Of a stretch of 64,000 nucleotides of DNA, positions 30,016-42,215 are shown piece by piece. The translations under genes were made by a program, and so were the position numbers. Each line of letters starts with the position of its first letter. Positions within the stretch are counted from its first letter, which is position 1. Location: positions 1,465,376-1,529,375 of the forward strand of contig NW_004797363.1 of NCBI RefSeq assembly GCF_000002075.1, written 5' to 3'. A model generated the notes under the pieces. The model worked only from the letters and a program-made list of their open reading frames with translations, did not search any database and was not told where the DNA came from. Origin of the DNA: Aplysia californica (lineage: Eukaryota > Mollusca > Gastropoda > Aplysiida > Aplysiidae).

Positions 30016-30932
30016 AAGGCCCAGTTACACGTCACGATAAATTATACCAAAAATTTGACGATATAGCGATTATACGATAAATCGTTAGGTGTAACCACAA
30101 AATTGTACACAATTTGGACGATTGAACGATGGTTTGGAGACTCGGTCGAGAAATCAAGCGCTGCTTGATATTTTCCGTGCGATCACGGTCACACTTGAGG
30201 GAGACGCGCTGTGATACGGGGTGCCCACTTAGGACGAGATCAGCCGATCGCTCGACTCGATCGCCTCAAAAACAAACGTGTTTGTTTTCAGTTTCAGGCG
30301 ATCGAGTCGGGCGAGCTGTAGTGGGCACCCCGTATAATGTAGATTTACTTTGAAATTTGCCGCCGCGCAGAACTAAACTCAGGGCTCAATTTAAAAAAAA
30401 TAAATATCGTAGGTAAAAACTGATTTCATATTCGGAATCAGCGTCACAAAATAAGCAAAGTTGCTCGCGAAAAAAACTGATTTGGTGCGTTATTAAACAT
30501 TTTAGCAATTTTATTTTTTAGTTGATCGTCAATGGAGAAGCTGTGCGTCAAGGTCACTCGGTGCGTAATCAAGCTTCCGGTTCAACACACAGCACGGAGG
30601 TAGGCCTAGTATGGCCACCCTTTTCTAAAGACACTGTTCTGCTAAATCAAAATGTACAGGGAGAAAAAAAAAAGGGGGGCTCTCGTGATCTAGACGTACA
30701 GTGTTCGCTTTTCATTCATTAGGTCCAGAGCTCAAAAGCTTCACATAGAGAGCACGCAAATCGCTGTCGTCACAAAGAGACATGGTGGCTTTATGACGAG
30801 GAATCTCCTCAATCGATAGAAAACTGGGCGATAGATTGGAACGTGTAAACAGGCAACACAGTTCGATAAAACGGACAGTTCTCTCATACGACGAATCTGA
30901 TACAATTTATCGTTGCTTGTAACCGGGGCTTA
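30016..30932. mobile_element. TIR element (GGCCCAGTTACACG ends) containing a palindrome
   Basis: The left end AAGGCCCAGTTACACGTCAC then GATAAATTATA is inverted at the right end as TATCGTTGCTTGTAACCGGG then GCTTAAG. The interior is non-coding and carries the perfect-looking palindrome at 30214-30334. It also has a fragment, GGGGGGCTCTCGTGATCTAG (30675-30694), like the head of SINE family 2. Superfamily unassigned. Confidence 0.6.
30214..30334. repeat. 121-bp palindrome
   Basis: TACGGGGTGCCCACT at the left pairs with AGTGGGCACCCCGTA at the right. The inner arms CTCGATCGCCTCAAAAACAA and TTCAGGCGATCGAGTC continue the pairing to a short loop near ACGTGT. Confidence 0.85.
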
Positions 30933-30964
30933 AGATACATGATCTTTATTTTATTGTCCAGATC

Positions 30965-31385
30965 GTGGCACATTGGATCAGGTCTTTCACAAAGTATCCC
31001 CGGGGCAGTGCCACAGACTGTAGTGTCTTTAGGCCATTCCCAAAGGGAGAACATTTCTCGTTCAAGCATAGTAGAATTGTAAATGGGCTGACTCATGTCA
31101 CGCTCATAATTGTGCCTGATCTACAACAGGGAACTGCTACTTTTTCTTTCCTGATCCTTACTATAGTCATTTTCCTCTACTTCTTTTGTATGTTTGTCAC
31201 TCTCTTGAGACCTGCTATTTCCGGGGTGCCTTGACAGTCGAATCAGACCTTGTGCTGTTGAAGCTAGAGAGGTGAGCAGTCTAAGTCTGATTCCCTGTAA
31301 AGACTTCTCTGTTGACACCCACCCCTTGGCGCTCATATGACCTTATGCAGTTGCGAGCGCCGTAAAAGCCTCTATTATTAAAAAA
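30965..31385 (+). repeat. Long X-repeat variant, inverted copy at 62995-63370
   Basis: It contains X body sequence (TTCTTTTGTATGTTTGTCAC) and the tail hairpin GGCGCTC ... GAGCGCCGTAAAA. In addition there is a 5' block (GGCCATTCCCAAAGGGAGAA) and an internal block of about 110 bp (CTTGTGCTGTTGAAGCTAGA). A roughly 93%-looking copy lies 32 kb away in the opposite orientation. Confidence 0.75.
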
Positions 31386-31597
31386 ACACACACACATGCA
31401 CGTGCACACAAGCAAGCTTACAGTCACATGCATAAATATAAATGAACAGTAATGTAAGCAAATAATAATCTTAAGCTAGATACATACTCAATGTTATTCT
31501 GATGCACACTCTAAGGTCATATGAATTCTTTTACTTCTGCTGACTGATGTTTTTATTTGAGGGAACAAGGGTTGTTGACCAAGTCATCAAAGAATCA

Positions 31598-31795
31598 CGG
31601 TGGGTAGTTGTTGGGTGATCTGGTGTAGTTTGCTCGTTCTTTCCCTTCAACTTCAAACGTCTATGTCGTCCTTGTCATTCCTGTTCCTCCTTTTTTTATG
31701 TTTGCTTTTCTCATCTCTTGTAATATCTTTAATCTTCGGCACTAATACATGTATTACCTAATTTGTCTAATTGTGTTACAAAACTTACTACAATT
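31598..31795 (+). repeat. X repeat, intergenic
   Basis: GTGGGTAGTTGTTGGGTGAT, CTGGTGTAGTTTGCTCGTTC, TTGTAATATCTTTAATCTTC, then TTACAAAACTTACTAC. The hairpin stem is degraded. Confidence 0.65.
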
Positions 31796-31799
31796 TTTA

Positions 31800-32219
31800 A
31801 AAAACTTTTTTTTTAATTGGCCGTTTTTTAAAAAAAACTGCACGCACATACATACACACACAAACTTCTGCTTGAGCGGACTTTTTAAAGTCTTGTTAAA
31901 AAGTCTGTCCTGAGGTTTTTTAAGCAAAAAAATATTTCTGAAATTATGCAAATTGAGCCCAGAAATGTGAAATTACGCGATTCTGTTATTTTTAACAAAG
32001 AATGATAAAGGAAAATAATCAGTAAGCAAAAAGAGACCAAATTTTGCTAAATTATGCGGGGTGCATAAAACCCCAGGGACAGAAAAGTGATCGAGTATTG
32101 CGAATGTGAACTTGAAAAGTGATCTCCCCTTACCAACCGACAACGAGGAAAAAATAGAGGGCATGCCTCACATCATACAGAATTTGATTGTGTTTCTGTC
32201 CATGGTATGTGGGCACAGA
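31800..32219. other. Intergenic, no gene seen
   Basis: AT-rich. No feature could be supported. Confidence 0.4.
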
Positions 32220-32580
32220 AACTGCCATAAAACTATAGTAGGCCTACATGTATTATAAAGTTGGGAGACCTTACATAGGCCACATATGGCCTTAATAAGC
32301 TAAACCCCTCCCCCTTATCTTATTTAGGCCACATATGGCCTATATAAGCTAAATCCCCCTCCTTAACCTTATTTAGGCCACATATGGCTTATATAAGCTA
32401 GACACCCACCTGACATTATCTAGGCCACATAAAAAAAAACTTCTTCATATTCATCTTCCATCACAGCAGGACAGGTAAAGAAACTTGAATCAATTTAAGA
32501 TCCTTTTCAGTATCTCTACGAATCTGCAGTTGAAAACCTGTGCCGTTAGTACATGTCTGAAAGTTACACATTTTGAATAA
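32220..32580 (-). repeat. Dispersed repeat with GGCCACATATGG tandem array
   Basis: Holds three copies of a roughly 58-bp unit (TAGGCCACATATGGC...TAAGCTA) at 32262-32410 plus a partial fourth to 32432. The continuation CCATCACAGCAGGACAGG ... ACGAATCTGCAG is the inverse of 4600-4830. Confidence 0.65.
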
Positions 32581-33170
32581 TAAGGAAAAAATTACGTTCA
32601 TTTCGTTGGCTTCCGTGGATAGTGGGAGGGCACCCAAGATCCACTTTCACACTTTTTCTTTGTACTTTAATAATGGTGATGGTAAACTTACAGTGAGTAA
32701 AAAGCTACAAGCAGCTCTGGTCATGGGCAGCAATCAAACCAGGCTGTCTGACTTACTACCTACCTGATGAAATTGTCAGATGTGGGCCCGGTGTGGTGTG
32801 TATGTGTGTGTGTGTGTGCGCGTTTGTTTTAGTTTTATGAAATTTGAAAATTTGGACCTCTTCTGTGGGCTAACCTACATCAGTGAAATTTGAAAGAAAA
32901 GCACCTTAAAAGTTTTTACTATAAAAGTACAAATAAGCTTATACTAATTGCAAATTTCTTTCAAATTTCACAAACTTTTCAAGAGTTGTGTTTCCATTAT
33001 ATTCCAAATAATAAAATTATGAATGATTTAAACATAGACGTTGGTGTTTTTATTCAAATTTTATTACAAAGCTTTGTTGCACTGAATGGTCTGAAATAGT
33101 TTGCCTCCTAAAAATTAACGATAAACCCCAAACAGATCCTTTCATCAGAGAACAACAGCATTTCGTCATT
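32581..33170. other. Intergenic, no gene seen
   Basis: Only a short (GT)n at 32798-32820 was noted. Confidence 0.4.
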
Positions 33171-33413
33171 GTCGCAAGCAATCCACTTAAGCTCGCTTGG
33201 GTACATTTTACACCAGAGACAAAAAAACTCATTTTTGTTATATTGGTCCTATTGGGAATCATGAAAAGCAAGAACACTTTTGTAAACCTTGATCATAGCA
33301 CTAAACTACATTATTTTGACGATGAAATATTGAAAGATGCATCTTTGATAAAGCAAGTGTGTAAAAATCGACAATCCTCCAAAACTGGGGCTTAAGTGGG
33401 CTGCTTGCAACGG
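33171..33413 (+). mobile_element. MITE family Z, complete copy
   Basis: Left end GTCGCAAGCAATCCACTTAA; right end CTTAAGTGGGCTGCTTGCAA is its inverse. The interior has TACACCAGAGACAAAAAA and CACTAAACTACATTATTTTG. Related copies lie at 35915-36132 and 45560-46236. Confidence 0.75.
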
Positions 33414-35535
33414 TGACAATATGAGCCCCCCCCCCCCCCCCCCCGTTTTTTTTTTTTACACACACACCCATAGTTTATATGTTGAGTAGTTGAGGACCAT
33501 GCAATACAAGCTGTGGTTTTCCATGTCTTTGCTGCCACAATATGAATGAGACAGATATGTGAGGTGCTATGAGAAAACCCCTCACAGAGGTCAAACTTAA
33601 CACCCCCCAATTCCTACTACTTATATCTAAAGCATTTCTCTTTTCTCTCAGGTAATTGTTAAAAATCTTGACAGCTCATACATGTATTAAAAGGGCGCAC
33701 TGAGAAAGAAAAAGGCTCTGCTCAGACTTCTATTGTTTGATCTCCAAGCTATCTTGCGTGACAGCTCACAAATGTTCTCTGATGACTTTTGTCATAGCAA
33801 CATCATCATTATATGTGAACAAAATGCAATAAACTAAAACAAGGCAGTATAATGGAAAATAATAGATACATGTATAGAAAAAATACCAAATATCTGCCAC
33901 AGATCAGGTGAAATCTGAATGCTGAAAGACAGGTATGAAGAGCTCAAAGGTAGAATTTGTCAGTCAGCAAACTTTCAAAAAGTAATGTGCCTTCGCACGT
34001 GTGGGTGAAAAATAAAAGGCTGAAGTCAAAGAGTGGGCTCAGCAAAAGTAAGATCGATCGATTTGTTTACATATTACTCTCCCATTCACACAATTTAGAT
34101 AATTAGGAGGGCCGCAGTCAACCTTGGATCAAAGTGGGCTGATTGGGATGCTGCTCCCAGGGAGAAAGACAATAAAATAAGACTTCCCTTGATGTGAAAC
34201 AAACTCACGCTCTGTGCGTGCAATGGCAACGGCAACCAGTGCAGAAGATTGCTCCAGTTTTACTCACAAAAGTAATAAAAAATGATTGTATGAAACTTGA
34301 TCATATAACATTAGGCTACATCGTGATTGGCAATAAGTATGTCGTATTGTATTTAGAATTTCTTAAGAAAGAAAATCTTAAGTAAAGCTTCACACTTTTC
34401 CATCAATGGGCGCAGACTAAAAGTTAGTGTGTGCGTCAATCAGCGCATTATTGCACCGACGTCACAATGTAAAAGGCAAAACAACTTATTACTATAAAAA
34501 ATCCAATAGACAGATCGGGAAAAACCTATTCAGACCCAACTGATGGAAAAGTGTTAAAGTTAAAGCAAGACCTATAAGTACTGATCATAAAATAATTTTG
34601 TTATCCGATAGTTTACAGTTATTGAATGAAGGTGGCCTCTAAAGACCATTCCATACCCTGATAAAATAATTGTTGTGATTTTCTGTATAATGGTATGCAA
34701 TATACAAGGGTAAGAACCCCAACCTCAAAGATACCATTTTCATTTCTCATGAACACTACAGCCGACAAAACAATTCTAAAATATTTCAAATGTAACCCCC
34801 CCCAACCCCCCCCCCCCCCCCCAAAAAAAAAACAACAACCAACAACCAAAAAAAAAAGAACACGCCGCTTTTGTCTGCATCTAGATCAATCTCAAACTAT
34901 ATATATATTAGTCTCGTGGGTTCAGTGATGGAAACATTTTAACCTGACTAAAATCTTTTAATGTCAGAGCTGCAAAAAGTGAGGGTTTCTGTTCCATAAT
35001 AAATCAACTCTATACTCACTGATGAAAAATAATAGACAAAAACATAATTTACAAAAAATTTGCTAGTTCGCAAAACAGAAAAAAAAAGCCAGTCAAAGGA
35101 AGAAAAAAAAGCCACTCCCCAACATGTCCGAGTAAACTTTGGCACTTGAATAAAAACGAAACTCGCAATAATTATACCCTCAAACTACCTCTTTTTCTCT
35201 TGGGTAAACTACTACAAACAATTATTCTTAATGGAAATCAGTCTCCACAATATCTATCTCCTGTTGTATGAACTCTTGCTACAAAAGATCCTCTCTCGTA
35301 AAATTGTTTTTCTTCTGCTCAAGGCGGCTATACATGGCATTGTCAGCATTTCACGTCAGACCAAGTGAACTTGATATCACCATCATGGCTAAAACAAAAT
35401 GACACACACACACATACGAAACCAGTCAACATTCATGAGCCCAAATTCAACAAATGCACAAACTCAACAAGTGCCAAACAAATAAAAGGTGTTTGAGACA
35501 CTAGCAGTCGGGTCTGATGGGTTGAGATCTCCTCA
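33414..35535. other. 3' side of PREP; no gene seen
   Basis: Expected to hold the PREP 3' UTR (minus strand) and intergenic DNA. Poly-C/G runs occur at 33427-33444 and 34797-34822. No polyadenylation site could be chosen with confidence. Confidence 0.4.
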
Positions 35536-35601
35536 TCACTTGCTCCACTCCAAGCCAATAGTTTGGTAAATGAAACTGTAGATGTCGCTGATTTCCTCAA
35601 T
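35536..35601 (-). CDS. PREP: PREP last coding exon
   Basis: [20 protein letters not shown] then K and TGA at 35538-35536. Acceptor TGAATTTCAG|ATT. It matches the usual PREP C-terminus in length and pattern. Confidence 0.92.
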   Translation of the reverse strand: MEEISDIYSFIYQTIGLEWSK

Positions 35602-38600
35602 CTGAAATTCAACAGTGAGCTTTTTAAGACAATGCCTCATGATACACAATGGAAAAAAAAAAGTACTGGGTAAAATACTTTTTAAATTTTCCATACCAGA
35701 GACTCAACTGAAAAGTTAAAAAGTGACAATACACTTCTACCTATCCTGGCTAGAATGATAACGATATAATACTAGGCTTTCATTTACAGAAAGTAATCTC
35801 AAGAGGTCACAGAAGAACACACATTTCACTACAAGTCTAATTGTCTCATTATCCAACCTTTGTTACAACCAGGCAAGGAAGCACAAAAAGCATTAGTATA
35901 CATATTACGTCGTCCCTGTCACAATCAAACAATCCATTTAAGTCCAAATTTTGAGAATTGTTTATTTTTACACTTTTCAGCATCACCAAAACGCAGTTTA
36001 ATGCTATGGTCAAGGCTTAAAATTTTCTTTCTTTTAATAATTCCTGATACGAACAACGCAACAAAAACGATTTTTTTTGTCTCTGGTGTAAAAAATACCC
36101 AAACGGACTTCAGTGGATTACTTTCAACACGGATGATATGCCCAATGCCCAAAACCTTTTTTTTCTTTCAGAGTTCAGGTTCACCAAGGTCAGCTAAAAC
36201 AAGTTTCTGAACCACAATAAAATCCTAAAGAAATGAGTTAGAATTGATAGCCATACCACTATTTCTATAAATTCATGCTATCTGTACTCAAGTTATGGGC
36301 TTTTCTAAGATCATACACATGCTTATGAACAATAAGTCATTAAAAAATATCACTAAAAACCATCAGTAACATAAGAATTTCTTTCAAGAAATAAAACCCC
36401 CCACTTACCACTTTAGCTGTAGGTTTACCAAAACCATGCCCAGACTTGGTGTCGACACGGATAATGACCGGATTAGTCTGGAGAGAAGATAAAGGAGCAA
36501 TTTATCCACTGCATTAAAGACTATCACAGCATGAAAACATCATGATGCACCTTGTACGCTTTTAGTAGGCTACAGTTGTAATGGAACGTTTGTTCACGGC
36601 ACAGAATTCTACAATTTTTCTGTTATCACAGTGTAGAATTCTGTGGTTTAGGGTGAACGCGCACCGGGTGAGAATAGCCACAAGACTCGCCTGCACTATT
36701 CTCACTCCGGATGAGAATAGAGGTGGCCAATATTAATATTACAGCACAACCTATGATAGGGTTTGACACAATAGAATTGGAATATGAATCCTCCATTGAG
36801 GTCTATAATGATCTACATAAATCTAGATCTAGATCTAGATCTAGATTCTATTAGAACAAGAGAGTCGGACTTGATGAATGAATCCACACGATCTGAACAA
36901 TTGAATTAGTCAACAAACGAAATTCAAAATGGCCGCTCGAGCACGAAACTGAAAGTAGATAATTTAGGTTGTCGTCCTTTTTCGTATTCACATTTCTACT
37001 TAGAGGTTCCGACAATTATGTCGGAAACGCCGACGTCGGCAGTCGGCGGTGCGCGCGTCGGCGGTCGGCACGAAAACGAAAGTGCCGACGAAGCCGACGG
37101 GGGAAAAAGCGGTCGCTGGCAGTCGGCCAGGCCTCGCACTACGCACATTGACTGATACAGGCGGGCCTAGCGATAGCATCGGCTGGTTCGCGGGTTGGGT
37201 CGCGATTGTCGGATTTCAGACGATTGTCGGCAAACATGCAGGTCTATAAATAACAGTTACTGTGTTGATGTGGTTACCGACACACAAACTTACCTGAGTA
37301 TCAGAGCTGCCCACAACACTCTGTAGTTCTGCGATAAACTTGAGGGAGTGAAGGGGCACAACTCTGTCATCATGGTCTCCTGTGAGCAGTAGCAGGGCAG
37401 GGTACTGCTCCACTCCTTTGGGGATGTTGTGCAAAGGAGAGTACCTGGGAAAACAGCATAATAATAATGATGATAATGATAATAACAATAAGAACAATAA
37501 ATAAAAATAAGTTGAGGAAGAATAGCAATAATAACAATATTTGCATTTATAATATATAGCATATGATATCCACGCTCTACAGCATGCTCTATACATTTTA
37601 CACACGGCTGTTCCACTCAGGATCTCTTAGTTGCCGGTCGACCTGACCTCCGAGACGAGGTCACGCCCCGGTCACGCTACCTGCGGGCACTCGGCCTCGC
37701 GGTCAGCGGCTCCCCCGCGATGTTATGTTTTGTACACATAAAACAACACCAGTTCTTATGAAAGCCGAGAAAGTCAATGAAACAACAACCAAATGATCAC
37801 ATGAAGACGAAGGTGTAGTTTACGACAGTATTATTTTTATCACGGAGAAGTAAAAGAAAGTGTTGTTTAAAAGAGGGGGAAAGTGGCTTTCATCATAGAT
37901 CGGTTATTACAAACAAAAATGTTTTTTAAAAAATAATTAAAAATAAATGGACCGACAGATTGTTACAGTCTTCATTTTCAGCTCACAGTCAGACTTTGAA
38001 CTTTCAAACACACTTACGTTTATGAGGTAGGACCAAAAAGTCTTGTTGCTATTGTTGATTAATGCACACAGTCTTGTCAGTGAGTGGGAAAACAGTTGAG
38101 TCCAGCCAACGCACGAGTACTTTTCACATGAGAATGAAGACCGTTCTTTACACCTTCATAGCTGAATTGATGTTACTATAGTCAATATTTTGATAAACAT
38201 ACTACTATAAAACTGTTTAGGAACTAATGTTTTATCCGTGAATGGTCTGAATCGTCTAAATCGTCTTGTAGTCCTGTTTACTTTTTCCTGCGTTTTTCCG
38301 CCGGCTCAGGGAGTGTGGCCTTCAAATCTGCAGATGTCTGTACGGTGTGCTTCCAACACAGCTTTCAGTTGTTTTTGTTTGCTTTTTATGCCGACTGTTC
38401 TCTTTTCCACTCTGGCGATTGTGGCATGGAGCATTTCCCCCCCTTGTTCGCCCAGCATGCCAAGGCCAAAGCCCCAGGCTTTCATAAATGGCAGGCAATG
38501 GCGCTCTAGCATGTGTATTTTTGGTGTCACTGTGTGAGGAAATAACTTGCGGAATAATTTTAGATATGAATCGATGTCTGCGCTAATGGAAATGTGTTCT

Positions 38601-41600
38601 GACGGGTGTACAATATTTGTGTGAGAGATGGCGCGGTGAATTCTGGAAAAACTACTGTTGAGTGCATTGAATTTCTCTCTTATTTCCTGAGCTTTGTCTA
38701 CTATGCGTTGGTCAGATGTTAGACTTACTGTGAACTGGTGAATGTGTTTGCTGATATTAGTGTAAACTGTTTCTTGCATGTATTTGTGGCAGTGGTTGCC
38801 GATAAACGATCTGCTGTGATAAGCCTGTGGGACTATCCCATGAATTTCTAACACTTTCTCTAAGCTACTTGTCACTGGGCCTGTCCCTTGAGCGAGTGGA
38901 ATGATTTTGAACTGATGAATTTCATTCTCACATTTCTCCACCCACTTTCGATACTTGTTTCTGTCTCCTTCTGTTTCAGAAAATGCGAGACAGCCTTCAT
39001 AATAATTCAACTTTTCGTCTAAACTCTTTTTATCAATTAACATTTTGACATACTCATCAAAGGCAGGAGATGTCTGCCTGCTTTGTGTGGCTGATTCAGC
39101 AAAGGTCTGAGCCAGCATTACATCGAGATCATGTGTGGCTGCCTCAAGCAGGTTGTGATGTTTCAATGTGATTCCTAACAATATGTGCAGATACGGAGGA
39201 ACAACGTGTCTGGTTTGAATGTCCAGGAGAGGTTCCCTAACACAGTTATGAATCGCTTAGCATTGGCCAAGTTTCCTTTTCCATATTTAAAAAATCGCCT
39301 GCAGTCTCTCTTTATCATCGAAAGGGTCCGCTCTTCAGCTGGACCTTTTCCTTTCTTCATATCGTCTGAAGTTGTGAGGCACCACAGGCATGGATATGTT
39401 CCCCTGGGTCCCGACAAGCCATAGATTTTGCAAAAAAAATCGTAATCACCAAACAAGAACAATACTATTTGTTTCTCTCTCCATTTGCAATCTTGGAGAT
39501 TCGAAATTACTTCACGAAGTTTGGATAAGACAGCATCCAAAACTTCATAGGTGTCCTTCATTTTCACCATGGCAATGACATGGGTGTTCTCTTTAGAGTT
39601 TGGTTTTTCTATGTTTACTATCTGTGTGGAAATCTTTAGACTTCCTCTCCCATGATCGCCACCAAATTTGATCCAAATTTGGTCGCTAGGAATGCCGCCA
39701 TTGTGCCACGTCAGTTTCCCATCTTTTTCATACTGATCTATGAGACGGAAGATAAATTCTTGAAGGTCGGGGACAGTGGCCAGTGGTTCCTCTGGCGAGC
39801 TGCTTGTTCCCGCCTCAGAGTTGACTTTGATTTTCTCTATTTCTACACTACCTGAAACAATGTCTTCATAGATTTTCCTCTCCTGGTGTTCACTCGGAAT
39901 ACAGACACCAACATTCCTCCACAATTTACGCCTCTGTCTATCCTGATGCCATGTCAACCCCAGGGCTTCTTTCATGGCAAGAGCAAACTTTGCCCCTATT
40001 ACTACTTTTTCCCGCGTCCCACTTTTGTGTAAAATATTGCGTCTGACTTTTCCTCTCTGTCTCTTTAGGTCAGACGCATGCTGCATTTCTATGTCACTTT
40101 TACTTCTACCAGCAACCGACTGCCTGACTTTGTTAATTATATTTGTTCTTCGCTTTCTTGTCGGTGAGCTTGCTAAGTCAGATGATATTCTGTGTGTGAC
40201 TATCCTCTGAAACACTAATGGCTGTCCTTTTGTTTTGAACCTCAACTGTCCTTTCGTCTGAGATGTGTTAAGCTTTCGTCTGATCAGATGTGTAGCAACT
40301 TTTTCTTCTAACGGTGTGAGTGGCTCTGTGTCAGATTTCAAAAGTGTTGACTCTATTGTCGTTTCATGTTTGACTAATGGGGAGCTGGTACTGTCTGTGA
40401 ACTGTTTCGTCTTCGTTTTAGGTGTGGATGTCAAAATATGAGTTTCTGGTGAAATGTAAAATGAGTCATCGTCTGTATGTGTAAATGTGCTGTCAATGGA
40501 TTGAGTGGTAAAGGGCTGAGCACCATCGCCTGTACTTACAGTGGAAACATCTGGGGTGGGGGTATCCGTTATGCTTGCAGACTCCACTGCCATACGAGCG
40601 GTGGGCGGAGAACGCAACTCGTGTCCTTCCGTAAGCAAAGGAATGCGCTCTTTAATGCACCCTTTGCTAAGTTTAACATAGCGAGCACACACAGAGCACT
40701 CGTTAATGCTTATGCTTGCGTCGTAAGCGGACCAAACATAGGCACTGTCTTCTACACATTTCTGTGCGGCCTTCAAAGCCGCATTTGTAATTTGCTTCCG
40801 TAGTGTGTATATTCGCGAGCCACATTTCCTGCACAGAGTGTTGGAATGCTTGTCGGCTGTGTCGTTGTCAATGTTCAGTCTATAATATTGCAATAAGTCA
40901 AACTTAAAGTTTTTACACAAAAATCGACGCTGCTGAGAAACTTTAGTTTTTAAACTTCTTCCACCACAAGTACGACACAACTTGTTTAAATTCTCAAAGT
41001 GGATGTTATAAGAGTGTTCCATCTTTGATGTTAAAAGGCTCAATAATTATAAACACACAAGAAAGTCAGACGCCAAGTTCCCGCTTCACAGAGTTTTTCT
41101 TTGCACTGAGCGTTGCACTAGACTAGTCACATAAAGTGCGCTAGTTCATGGAAATTTAGCTCCTACCCTGAGATTTTTTCAGCACAATGGAGAGAATAGA
41201 TTTATAAAAAGAAATATGAAGGTTAAAACAAAAATTGTCGGCTCGAATTATCAAAATTCTCTTTTAAATCCAAAAACTTCAATAACACAGAGCTGTACAA
41301 CAGTGGTAGTATATAGGTATCCCAAGGGAGTATAAAACGAGATAGAAACTGGTTTCAAACTGCGGGTTATAGAGGAGATGCTGAGCTTTTATTTAGTATA
41401 CAACACTCCTAGGTTTACGGGATGGAGAAAGGGAGTACTATGTTGTAAATTCCAGTTAATTTCTGGAAATTGTACCCTTAGCGCGCGGAGCGGTCAGATC
41501 TAGGGATAGGCCGGTGGAAGTGGCGTAACGCGTCGAGATTTATTACCTTCCGCGAGGGGTCACAGGGGTCAGAAGGGTCAGACGGGCTACAACTAAGTGC

Positions 41601-42160
41601 GCCGCTCGGAGAGTGAAACTGAACAGCCGTGTACAACTATTAACACAGGCTCAGATTTCTCAGAATTAAATTACTTTGGTACTGAAACTGAAAGTAAAAA
41701 AAAAGTCAACACCTTAAGCCATTTCAAAGACAGTAGTAACATCTAAACAGATGAATCTCTGCACTTTTTTAAACTGTGTTAAATATGGTAAAAGCAATCA
41801 TAATAAAGAGACGAAGAATATCTATTCATGCAACACAGTAGGAGTGCATGGATGTGTGTAATGTCTGTCTGTTATATGCACATGACATGCATTCATGAGT
41901 GTGAGTAAGGGCATGTATTTGTGAAAGAAGGTTGTTTGAATTGAGTAAAAGTGAAAAACATCATCATGATAACAGCCATTGAGTGCTGAGAAAAAAAAAT
42001 CAAAATACACATACAGAAACAATAGAAAGAATAAATAATTAACCAGTGATGCCATCCAATGAATAGCCATATAGAGAATGAGTGAGAGGAAGAGGGAAAG
42101 AGAGGGAGAGGGTAAGAGAGAGAGAAGAGGGACGGAAGGAGAGAGAGAAAGAGGGAGGAT

Positions 42161-42215
<55 letters not shown>

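Noticed and set aside
38238-40803. Plus-strand frames across the RAG1-type transposon
   Set aside because: Antisense shadows of the minus-strand transposase.
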